Below, piece after piece: positions 9,936 through 16,514 of a stretch of 34,251 bases of DNA (its first letter is position 1; the number at the start of each line of letters is the position of its first letter). Source of the stretch: Acidobacteriota bacterium (GTDB lineage: Bacteria; Acidobacteriota; Vicinamibacteria; Vicinamibacterales; UBA2999); assembly GCA_016213695.1 (NCBI GenBank), contig JACQZV010000058.1:1-34251 (forward strand), in the 5' to 3' direction. Below the pieces are notes generated by a model. The model ran no database searches. It was not told the DNA's origin and saw only the letters and a list, made by a program, of their open reading frames with translations. A program made the position numbers and the translations under genes.

Positions 9936-12119
9936 ATGAACAAGGCACAAGGCACAATCCACGTGACCCTTTGTGACTTGTGCCTTGTGACGTGCGCCCT
10001 GGTGTCGTTGACCCTTGGCCCCGCCTGCGCCACCGTTCCGCTGCCTGCGACCCCCGTCGAACCACCCGTCGTCTCCTGGGAACAGAAGCTCGATTGGATC
10101 CTGCGGCTGGAGGATCAGCGGATCCTCCGCGATCCCAACCCGCCGCCTCCGGTGACGCTCGTCCCTGCGACGAACACGCAGCCGGCGATCGTCGCGCCGC
10201 CGCCGCCGTCCGACCTCATCCGGCTGCTCGGCGACGGCGAGGCGCGCGTCCGCCGGCGTGCGGCGCTGGCGCTCGGCCGCGTGGGTCTACCCGACGCCGT
10301 GGAACCGCTGACCAGGCTGCTCGCCTCCGACGAGGAGCGCGACGTCCGGCAGATGGCGGCGTTCGCGCTCGGCCTGATCGGGGATCCCGCAGCGCGCACG
10401 GCGCTCGTCGATGCGCTGGCCGACCGGGATCCGCTTACGCAGGGCCGGGCCGCCGAAGCGCTCGGCCTGATCGGTGATCGCGCGGACGCCCCGGCGGTCA
10501 GCGAGATGGTCCAGCGCCATGTGCGCACGGGCGCGATTGCTTCGATCGAGCCGGACGACCTCGCGTATCCGCTGGGGCCGCCCGTGGAGGCGGCTCGGCT
10601 CGGCTTGTACGCGCTGGTTCGACTCGGCGCGTACGAGGCGCTGGCGGCCGCCGCGCTCGACAGCGCCGGCCAGCCGGTATCGCGGTGGTGGCCGGTCGCC
10701 TACGCGCTGCAGCGGCTGGGCGACGCGCGCGCGGCGCCGGCGTTGGCGGCGCTCCTGAACACGCCGGGGCGCTATACGGCGTCCTTTGCGGCCCGGGGAC
10801 TCGGCGTCGTCAAGGCGGCCGCCGCGGCGCCCGCGCTACGGCAGATCGTCGAACAGCGCACAGCGCATGAGGCCGTGGTGATGCAGGCGATCCGCGCGCT
10901 CGCCTCCATCGGCGACGCGCCCTCCGCGCCGGCGCTGACGCGCATCGTGTCGAACGCGAAGACCGATGCGCTGCTGAGGGCGGAGGCGATGACGGCCCTC
11001 GGCGCCGTGGCGACGCCCGAGAGCCTCGACCTGATGATCGACCTGCTCTCGGACGACTCGCCGGTCATCCGCGGCCTCGCCATTCGAACGCTCGCGCGGA
11101 TCGACCCCGATGGGTTCCTCCTCACGCTGTCCGGCCTCGATCCGGACAAGGACGCGACCGTCCGGGTGGCGCAGGCCGCTGCCCTCGGATCGCTGCCGGC
11201 GGCGCGCGGCGTTCCGGCATTGACGGTGCTGTCGGCGGATCGGGATTCCCGCGTGATTGCCGCCGTGCTCTCCGCGCTCGTGGCGGCGAAGGCCCCGGAT
11301 GCGGACAGGATGCTCGTGACGCGCCTGAAAGCCGACGATGTCGCCATCCGGATGGCCGCCGCCAGCGGGCTCGCGGACCTCAAGGCGACCGGCGCCGGCC
11401 CCGCGCTCGTCGAGGCCTATCGCGCGGCTGCCGGTGACGGTACGTACGTGGCGCGCGCCGCCATCCTGGCCGCGCTCAACCGGCTCGACCCGGCCGCCGC
11501 ACAGCCGCTGCTCCAGGAGGCGCTTCGCGACCGCGAGTGGGCGGTTCGCGTGCGAGCGGCCGCGCTGTACCGGGAGCGGGGGAGCCCCGACGGCGCGGTT
11601 GACGCGGCCATCCGTCCGGTGCCTGGCGGGAGAACGCTGACCGATGAGGAGCGCAACGGCCTCATCAGCCCCCCGTTCTCGCCGCACGCCTACATCGAGA
11701 CGGACCGCGGCGCGATCGAGCTGGAGCTGGCCATCCTCGACGCGCCGCTGACCGCGGCGAATTTCATCGCGCTGGCGCGCCGCCGCTTCTTCGACGGCCT
11801 CGTCATTCATCGCGTCGTTCCCGACTTCGTCGTCCAGGGCGGCGACCCGCGCGGCGACGGCGAGGGCGGACCCGGCTACACGATTCGTGACGAGATCAAC
11901 CTGCGTCCCTATCTGCGCGGGACGGTGGGCATGGCGCTCGACTGGAAGGACACGGGCGGCAGCCAGTTCTTCATCACCCATGCACCCCAGCCGCACCTGG
12001 ATGGCCGCTACACCGTGTTCGGAAGTGTCGTCAACGGGATGGAGGTGGTGGATCGCCTGGTGCCGGGCGATGTGATCCGGCGCGTGCGGATCTGGGATGG
12101 GGTGACAACCGACAACTGA
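9936..12119 (+). CDS. Exported HEAT-repeat protein with C-terminal cyclophilin-type peptidyl-prolyl isomerase domain
   Basis: The product has 727 residues. The N-terminus has a hydrophobic export signal (LVTCALVSLTLGPACA, about residues 17-32); a Cys follows, but the lipobox is poor, so lipoprotein status is doubtful. Residues about 75-560 are back-to-back HEAT-like helical pairs (repeated R-x-AALALG, AAAPAL motifs). Residues about 585-727 form a cyclophilin domain: ETDRGAIELEL, FDGLVIHRVVPDFVVQGGDP, GSQFFIT and LDGRYTVFG, with the catalytic Arg in HRVVPDF and the QGGDPRGDG loop. It probably assists folding in the periplasm, with the HEAT array as a docking platform. The first 18 codons lie in a heptamer-repeat hairpin, and later GTG/TTG starts (codons 10, 15, 18) are possible. 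Confidence 0.85.
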   Translation: MNKAQGTIHVTLCDLCLVTCALVSLTLGPACATVPLPATPVEPPVVSWEQKLDWILRLEDQRILRDPNPPPPVTLVPATNTQPAIVAPPPPSDLIRLLGDGEARVRRRAALALGRVGLPDAVEPLTRLLASDEERDVRQMAAFALGLIGDPAARTALVDALADRDPLTQGRAAEALGLIGDRADAPAVSEMVQRHVRTGAIASIEPDDLAYPLGPPVEAARLGLYALVRLGAYEALAAAALDSAGQPVSRWWPVAYALQRLGDARAAPALAALLNTPGRYTASFAARGLGVVKAAAAAPALRQIVEQRTAHEAVVMQAIRALASIGDAPSAPALTRIVSNAKTDALLRAEAMTALGAVATPESLDLMIDLLSDDSPVIRGLAIRTLARIDPDGFLLTLSGLDPDKDATVRVAQAAALGSLPAARGVPALTVLSADRDSRVIAAVLSALVAAKAPDADRMLVTRLKADDVAIRMAAASGLADLKATGAGPALVEAYRAAAGDGTYVARAAILAALNRLDPAAAQPLLQEALRDREWAVRVRAAALYRERGSPDGAVDAAIRPVPGGRTLTDEERNGLISPPFSPHAYIETDRGAIELELAILDAPLTAANFIALARRRFFDGLVIHRVVPDFVVQGGDPRGDGEGGPGYTIRDEINLRPYLRGTVGMALDWKDTGGSQFFITHAPQPHLDGRYTVFGSVVNGMEVVDRLVPGDVIRRVRIWDGVTTDN
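9940..9991. repeat. Period-7 repeat patch in inverted arms (CAAGGCA / TTGTGCC)
   Basis: CAAGGCA CAAGGCA CAATCCA (9941-9961) is followed by TTGTGAC TTGTGCC TTGTGAC (9971-9991). The two halves contain a perfect 12-bp inverted repeat, 9940-9951 against 9977-9988, with a 25-nt spacer. The patch begins 2 nt after the ATG of the HEAT/cyclophilin gene and would fold at the very start of its mRNA. Confidence 0.75.
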
Positions 12120-12124
12120 CAACT
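12104..12124. repeat. Period-7 repeat patch (GACAACY x3) over a stop codon
   Basis: Three in-phase heptamers, GACAACC, GACAACT and GACAACT, run from 12104 to 12124. The stop codon of the HEAT/cyclophilin gene (TGA 12117-12119) lies inside the patch, so its last residues Thr-Asp-Asn are repeat-encoded. Confidence 0.8.
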
Positions 12125-12128
12125 GTAC

Positions 12129-12159
12129 AAAAAAAGGGGGCGCGCACCGGCACACCCCC
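12129..12159 (-). terminator. Intrinsic terminator of the distal mini-gene
   Basis: Read on the minus strand, GGGGGUGUGC and GCGCGCCCCC form a 10-bp stem around a 4-nt loop, followed by seven U (A-run 12129-12135). Two of the pairs are U-G wobbles that exist only in minus-strand RNA; plus-strand RNA would have two C/A mismatches and no U-tract. The terminator therefore serves the minus strand, starting 20 nt after the mini-gene stop. Confidence 0.85.
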
Positions 12160-12179
12160 TTCTCGTGGCGAGACGGGCG

Positions 12180-12230
12180 TTATCTCTTTTTCGCCGCCTT
12201 CTTCTTGCCGCCTTTAGCCTTCTTCGCCAT
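12180..12230 (-). CDS. 16-residue lysine-rich mini-protein (distal copy)
   Basis: The ATG at 12230-12228 opens 16 codons ending in TAA: MAKKAKGGKKKAAKKR, with eight Lys and one Arg and no acidic residue. A purine-rich AAAGGGGGGA lies 8 nt upstream as a possible ribosome-binding site. An intrinsic terminator begins 20 nt after the stop. A second copy lies 214 nt upstream. Of six codons differing between the copies, four are synonymous, and the K6/G7 versus A6/K7 change keeps the total at eight Lys, which points to selection on the peptide. I know no named family; it resembles lysine/alanine tails of histone-like nucleoid proteins. A nucleic-acid-binding role is inference only. No clear promoter of its own was seen between 12231 and 12398. 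Confidence 0.65.
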   Translation of the reverse strand: MAKKAKGGKKKAAKKR

Positions 12231-12398
12231 CGCTTAATCCCCCCTTTCGGTGCTGTGATTGCGAGTGAATCCGCCCGACCACCCGGCGCACTCTGCCGCC
12301 TGGCACGTCGGCCCGGGCATCGGCGGTCTCGCTTCGTGGGCTCTCCCGCGACGAACGTGATGCGGAGAGCAGCAACTCAGGAAACGTGGGCGAGGTAG

Positions 12399-12425
12399 AA
12401 AAAAGGGGTGCTCGACGAGCACCCC
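12399..12425 (-). terminator. Intrinsic terminator of the proximal mini-gene
   Basis: A perfect 10-bp inverted repeat (GGGGTGCTCG / CGAGCACCCC, 12405-12425) is followed on the minus strand by six U (A-run 12399-12404). It begins 19 nt after the stop of the proximal mini-gene, almost the same spacing as in the distal copy. It lies between the two copies, so the distal one needs read-through or its own promoter. Confidence 0.9.
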
Positions 12426-12444
12426 TGCAGTTCGGTCGGAAGAG

Positions 12445-12495
12445 TTACCGCTTCTTCGCGGCCTTCTTCTTTCCCTTGGCAGCCTTCTTCGCCAT
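12445..12495 (-). CDS. 16-residue lysine-rich mini-protein (proximal copy)
   Basis: The ATG at 12495-12493 opens 16 codons ending in TAA: MAKKAAKGKKKAAKKR, with a predicted net charge near +9. A strong GAGGAG ribosome-binding site (AGGAG at 12506-12502) stands 6 nt before the ATG. About 90 nt further upstream is a near-consensus sigma70-type promoter, and a perfect intrinsic terminator follows 19 nt after the stop. Promoter, ribosome-binding site, short frame and terminator together make a complete small transcription unit of roughly 185 nt. The near-identical copy downstream on the same strand supports a real gene pair. The unit could instead be a small RNA that happens to carry the frame, but the mostly synonymous differences between copies argue for translation. 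Confidence 0.7.
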   Translation of the reverse strand: MAKKAAKGKKKAAKKR

Positions 12496-12590
12496 TGTTT
12501 TCTCCTCAGGTTGTCGTGACTCAGCCTCTGACAGCCAGCGTGACCGTCACAACGGGTGGGCTGAGCCATCCACCCTCATACCAGATGTAG

Positions 12591-12618
12591 ATTATGGGTG
12601 AGATTTCCTTGATGTCAA
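12591..12618 (-). promoter_or_regulatory. Sigma70-type promoter of the mini-gene pair
   Basis: On the minus strand TTGACA (12618-12613) and CATAAT (12596-12591) are separated by 16 nt. The -35 is a perfect match and the -10 matches five of six bases. Transcription would start near 12584 and give a leader of about 90 nt with potential short hairpins before the GAGGAG site. Confidence 0.75.
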
Positions 12619-12695
12619 GCACAAAAGCGCACCGTTGTCAAAAACGCGCGTCTGTTGAGAGTGTCGGTTCCAGGCGCGCAGGACTGCAGCGCGCG

Positions 12696-13841
12696 CTACC
12701 GTCGGAACGCGCGGAGCGCGGTGCGCGCGCGGGCGGCGCTCCTGGTTGGATCGTTCGCGCCCGCGGCGTCGATCGCCGCGCGGTACGCGGCCGCGGCCTC
12801 GGCGCGGCGGCCGAGATGTTCGAGCGCCTGCCCGAGCTGGTACTGCGCGCGCGCCACCGCGCCGACCGGCGCCGCCGGTCGCGCCGCGATCACCGCCTGC
12901 AGCGGGTCGAGGGCCGCCTCGCTGCGCGAGAGCTGGTCGAGCTGCGACGCGACGCCGAGCCGGGCGCTCGCTTCCACCAGCGCCGGCTCGGCCACCCGGC
13001 CCTGGCGCGCGGCCTCGAGCAGCGCCTCCCAGGTGCGCAGGCTGGCCTCGGTGTCGTCGAGGTAGAAGTCCTGGATCTCGGCGATCGCCTGCGGGAAGTG
13101 CGGGTTGTGCGGGTACCGCGCCTCGAGCTCGCGCAGCAGCTCGATAGCGCGCTGGAACTGTTTCTCGTACCAGACATAGACGATGTGGAGCTGATAGTCG
13201 GCTTCGCTGTGGAAGAGCTGGCCGGCCTCCCGGGCGCGTCGCTTCTCGTCGAGGCCGCGGGCGGGGTGGCCGCCCGGCTGCAGGAGCAGCCAGCTCTGGA
13301 GCTTCAGCGCCCTGGGCGCGACGTCGGCGTAGTAGTGATACAGGCCGATCCCGAAGTAGGCGTCGGCCATCGCGGGGTCGAGCGCCAGCGCGCGTTCGAG
13401 CGCCTCCCTGATCCGCGAGCCGTCCCGTACCGCCGACACGCGCTCCCCGCGCAACGCCCGCCACTGCACGCGGGCCCCGTACGCGCCGCCCAGATACAGC
13501 CACGCCTCGGCGCGAGCCGGCTCGCGCCCGGTCCATGCCGTGGTGGCCGCGATTGCGGCCTCGACTCGCGACTGGAACGCCGCGTCGTGGGCCGTGCTGA
13601 ACGGGTCGAGCTGCATGCGCCACCAGAGGTGTGCCGCCTCGAGCACGGCACAGGCTTCGCGAGGCGCCGGCGGGCAGGCCTGCGCCAGCAGCGCCGGTAC
13701 CGCCTCGAAGCGCGCGTCGAGGATCGCGTCGTACGCGCGGATGAGCCCCGGCGCGGCCGTCAGGCCGCGCGCCGGGGGCGCCTGGACGGCGGCCGAAAGC
13801 AGCGTACCGAGCGCGCACACCGGAATCACGACACGAAACAC
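12696..13841 (-). CDS. Exported tetratricopeptide-repeat protein of unknown function
   Basis: The product has 381 residues from the GTG at 13841-13839. An N-terminal hydrophobic segment (VVIPVCALGTLLSAAVQA) looks like a signal peptide ending near Gln21. The body is alpha-helical with TPR-like pairs: RIREALERALALDPAMADAY, ERAIELLRELEARYPHNPHF-type and AQYQLGQALEHLGRRAEAAAAYRAAI. The start codon falls inside an 8-bp repeat patch, so the true start could lie at another GTG a few codons on (GTG of Val-Ile-Pro). It is 77 nt downstream of ddl on the same strand. No catalytic motif is visible; a scaffold role in the envelope is possible but unproven. Confidence 0.75.
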   Translation of the reverse strand: MFRVVIPVCALGTLLSAAVQAPPARGLTAAPGLIRAYDAILDARFEAVPALLAQACPPAPREACAVLEAAHLWWRMQLDPFSTAHDAAFQSRVEAAIAATTAWTGREPARAEAWLYLGGAYGARVQWRALRGERVSAVRDGSRIREALERALALDPAMADAYFGIGLYHYYADVAPRALKLQSWLLLQPGGHPARGLDEKRRAREAGQLFHSEADYQLHIVYVWYEKQFQRAIELLRELEARYPHNPHFPQAIAEIQDFYLDDTEASLRTWEALLEAARQGRVAEPALVEASARLGVASQLDQLSRSEAALDPLQAVIAARPAAPVGAVARAQYQLGQALEHLGRRAEAAAAYRAAIDAAGANDPTRSAARARTALRAFRR

Positions 13842-13902
13842 CGAGGCTCCGAGGCCCCGGGAAGCCAGAAACGTCTTACTCGGTGTCTCGGGGCCTCGGT
13901 GG
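13839..13902. repeat. Period-8 repeat patch in inverted arms (ACCGAGGC / CGGTGTCT)
   Basis: ACCGAGGC TCCGAGGC (13840-13855) and, in opposite orientation, CGGTGTCT CGGGGCCT CGGTGG (13881-13902) flank a 20-nt spacer. The 22-nt arms are an imperfect inverted repeat with a perfect 9-bp block at the outer ends. The patch fills most of the ddl-TPR gap and contains the likely GTG start of the TPR gene. Confidence 0.7.
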
Positions 13903-13918
13903 TACGTCGCAGCGCCGT

Positions 13919-14989
13919 TCACGTGAGGCTGGTGCGAAGGCGCTGCTTTTCGGCATGGCGCTCGAGTGCCAGCTCGATCAGGCGGTCGAGCAGGGCGGGG
14001 TAGGCCAGGCCGGACGCCTCCCACAGCTTGGGATACATGCTGATGGTGGTGAAGCCCGGAATCGTGTTGACCTCGTTGACGAAGATCTCATCGGAGTCGC
14101 GCGCCATCAGGAAGTCAACGCGCGCCATCCCGGCCCCTTCCACGGCCCGGAAGGCGTCAATGGCGAACCGCTGGATCTCGGCGGTCTGCCTGGCGGTGAG
14201 CGGGGCGGGAATGAGCAGCTCGGACCCCCTGTCCGCGTACTTGGCCTCGTAGTCGTAGAACTCGCGCGAAGGGATGATTTCGCCGACGATCGACGCCCGC
14301 GGCTCGTCGTTGCCGAGTACGGCGCACTCGAGCTCGCGCGCGCCCGGGACGGCGGCCTCGATGACGGCCTTCCGATCGAACTCGAACGCGATCCCCATCG
14401 CGCCAGCCAGGTCCGCCTCCGCCGGTACTTTTGAGATGCCGACGCTCGATCCCAGGTTGGCCGGCTTGACGAACACGGGGTAGTGCAGCGTGTCCGAGAC
14501 CTGCCGCGTCATGCCGGCGGTGTCGCGGTCCCACGCGTGCCGCAGCGCCACGAGGTGAGGGACGATCGGCAGCGCGCGCGCGGCGAAGAGCGTCTTCATC
14601 ACCGCCTTGTCCATGCCGGCAGCCGAGCCGAGCACGCCGGCGCCGACGTAGGGCACGTTGGCGAGCTCGAGCAGCCCCAGGACCGTGCCGTCCTCGCCGT
14701 ACGGCCCGTGCAGCACGGGGAAGACGACGTCCAGGCTGCTGGCTGCCACAGCGGCCGATGGCTCGACCGGCTGGAGCGCCTCGGCGCGTTGGCCCTGGTC
14801 GCCACCGGCGGACAGGACGCGAGGAACCTGCGCGCCGAGCGTCCAGCGACCGGTCTTCTCGATTCGGATGGGGACGGCTTCGTATCTGGCGGCGTCAAGG
14901 TGCCTGAAGATCGACGCGGCGGAGGCCACCGACACCTCGTGCTCGCCTGAACGGCCACCGTAGATGACGCCGACGCGGAGTCTTGTCAC
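13919..14989 (-). CDS. ddl: D-alanine--D-alanine ligase
   Basis: The 356-residue product makes the D-Ala-D-Ala dipeptide of peptidoglycan in the cytoplasm. It is an ATP-grasp enzyme: GGRSGEHEVSVASA at residues 11-24, HGPYGEDGTVLGLLEL, then VKPANLGSSVGISK in the ATP-binding region, and EVNTIPGFTTISMYPKLW near the C-terminus with metal and substrate residues. The insertion pattern and length fit the longer DdlA-type group. The start is GTG at 14989-14987. Only 26 nt separate it from the divergent tgt start; TACTAT (minus strand, 15013-15008) is a possible weak -10 box for ddl. Confidence 0.95.
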   Translation of the reverse strand: MTRLRVGVIYGGRSGEHEVSVASAASIFRHLDAARYEAVPIRIEKTGRWTLGAQVPRVLSAGGDQGQRAEALQPVEPSAAVAASSLDVVFPVLHGPYGEDGTVLGLLELANVPYVGAGVLGSAAGMDKAVMKTLFAARALPIVPHLVALRHAWDRDTAGMTRQVSDTLHYPVFVKPANLGSSVGISKVPAEADLAGAMGIAFEFDRKAVIEAAVPGARELECAVLGNDEPRASIVGEIIPSREFYDYEAKYADRGSELLIPAPLTARQTAEIQRFAIDAFRAVEGAGMARVDFLMARDSDEIFVNEVNTIPGFTTISMYPKLWEASGLAYPALLDRLIELALERHAEKQRLRTSLT

Positions 14990-15015
14990 GATGAGAATCG
15001 GGTACCAATAGTAGC

Positions 15016-16176
15016 GTGCTCCCGTTCTCGTTCCGGCTGAGAAGCACCGACGGCGCCGCGCGCCTCGGCGAGCTCGAGACCCCCCACGGCATCGTCCAGA
15101 CGCCGGCGTTCATGCCGGTCGGGACGCAGGGCGCCGTCAAGGCGATGCGGCACCGCGAGCTGGAAGAAGCCGGCGCGGAAATCATTCTGGCCAACACGTA
15201 TCACCTGCTCGTCAGGCCGGGTGATGCCCTGATCGCCAGGCGGGGCGGCCTGCACCGCTTCACCGGCTGGACACGGCCGATCCTGACCGACAGCGGCGGC
15301 TTCCAGGTCTACAGCCTGGCCCGGCGCCGTGTGATTACCGAGGAGGGGGCCGATTTCCAGTCGCATCTCGACGGCGCCCGGTATCTGCTCACGCCGGAGC
15401 GAGCGACAGATGTGCAGGCGCACCTCGGGTCGGATGTCGCGATGGTGCTCGACGAGTGCGTCGCCCTCCCCGCCACGCGCGACCAGGCCGCCGAGGCGAT
15501 GCTGCGGTCGGTACGATGGGCCGAGCGCTGCCGCCGGCGGCTCCTCGATCTCCGGCGCGGCGCGATTTCCGGGGTGGTCGTGTCGACTCCGGCGCAGGCG
15601 CAGTTCGGGATTATTCAGGGCGGCGTCTTCCAGGATCTGCGCGACGAGAGCGCGGACCGGACGCTGCGCATCGGGTTCGAGGGGTACGCGATCGGCGGGC
15701 TGAGCGTGGGCGAGCCGCTCGACCAGCTGTATGCCGTGACCGGCGACACGGCGCGGCGCCTGCCGGCCGACCGGCCGCGGTACCTCATGGGCGTCGGCAC
15801 GCCGGACGATCTGGTCGAGTGTGTCGCCCGCGGCATCGACATGTTCGATTGCGTGCTGCCGACGCGCAACGGCCGGAACGGCCAGCTCTTCACCAGCCAG
15901 GGGCGAATCAACATCAAAAACGCGCAGTATGCCGAGGACGACGGCCCGCTGGATCCGGCGTGCGGCTGCTATACCTGCCGGCACCACTCCAGGGCGTATC
16001 TGCGGCACCTGTACATGGCGGGCGAGATGACGGCAGGCGCCCTTAACACGTTGCACAATCTCAGCTTCTACCTTGACACGATGCGGAGGATCAGAGACGC
16101 TATAGCGTTTCGGACCTTTGAGAATTTCAGGCAGGAGTTTCTTCGGTCGGCTTCCCGCCTGTCGCTCGATTCATGA
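15016..16176 (+). CDS. tgt: Queuine/preQ1 tRNA-guanine transglycosylase
   Basis: The 386-residue product exchanges guanine 34 of GUN-anticodon tRNAs for preQ1. GTQGAVKAM and LANTYHLLVRPG lie in the N-terminal half. DSGGFQVYSL carries a catalytic Asp, and DMFDCVLPTRNGRNGQLFT carries the nucleophilic Asp and the base-recognition loop. The zinc site is CGCYTCRHHSRAYLRHL. The start is GTG at 15016 with no clear Shine-Dalgarno. The stop overlaps the yajC start (ATGA), giving the widespread tgt-yajC-secD-secF order. Confidence 0.95.
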   Translation: MLPFSFRLRSTDGAARLGELETPHGIVQTPAFMPVGTQGAVKAMRHRELEEAGAEIILANTYHLLVRPGDALIARRGGLHRFTGWTRPILTDSGGFQVYSLARRRVITEEGADFQSHLDGARYLLTPERATDVQAHLGSDVAMVLDECVALPATRDQAAEAMLRSVRWAERCRRRLLDLRRGAISGVVVSTPAQAQFGIIQGGVFQDLRDESADRTLRIGFEGYAIGGLSVGEPLDQLYAVTGDTARRLPADRPRYLMGVGTPDDLVECVARGIDMFDCVLPTRNGRNGQLFTSQGRINIKNAQYAEDDGPLDPACGCYTCRHHSRAYLRHLYMAGEMTAGALNTLHNLSFYLDTMRRIRDAIAFRTFENFRQEFLRSASRLSLDS

Positions 16177-16514
16177 ACTCGTTCATACCCGTTGTGCTGG
16201 CCATGGGCACCCCGTCCACGGGCGCTCCGGGCGCGTGGGTGCAGCTGATGCCCTTCGTGCTCGTGCTGGGAATTTTCTATTTCGTCATCCTGCTGCCGAT
16301 GCGGCGCCGGCAGCAGAAGGTGCAGGCGTTTCTGGCCGCGTTGAAGGTGGGTGACCGGATCGTCACCTCGGGCGGTCTGTTCGGCACGATCACGCGCCTG
16401 GGTGACGACGCGGTGCAGGTCCAGATCGCCAACAACGTGCGGGTCGACGTCTCCAGGAACGCGATCGTCGGGTATCAGGGCCAGCAGCCCGTGGCGACGG
16501 AGAATCAGTCGTGA
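16173..16514 (+). CDS. yajC: Preprotein translocase subunit YajC
   Basis: This small membrane protein of 113 residues associates with SecDF. One transmembrane helix (LMPFVLVLGIFYFVILLPM, about residues 25-43) is followed by the conserved RRRQQKVQAFLAALKVGDRIVTSGGLFGTI cytosolic domain. The ATG overlaps the tgt stop by 4 nt, and the stop overlaps the secD GTG by 4 nt, so the three genes are translationally coupled. Confidence 0.93.
   Translation: MNSFIPVVLAMGTPSTGAPGAWVQLMPFVLVLGIFYFVILLPMRRRQQKVQAFLAALKVGDRIVTSGGLFGTITRLGDDAVQVQIANNVRVDVSRNAIVGYQGQQPVATENQS

Noticed and set aside
9936-10035. Lipoprotein signal for the HEAT/cyclophilin protein
   Set aside because: The residues before the candidate Cys (GPA) do not match a lipobox well, so only an export signal is claimed.
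12165-12398. 77-codon plus-strand frame opposite the distal mini-gene
   Set aside because: No ribosome-binding site or similarity; the terminator wobble pairs and repeated mini-frame support the minus strand.
12234-12569. 111-codon minus-strand frame covering the proximal mini-gene in another frame
   Set aside because: It runs through the perfect terminator at 12399-12425 and through the GAGGAG site, and its product is low complexity.
12620-12695. Terminator for the TPR gene at 12696
   Set aside because: GCGCGC stems are present, but the only T-run is over 30 nt away and the fold is ambiguous.
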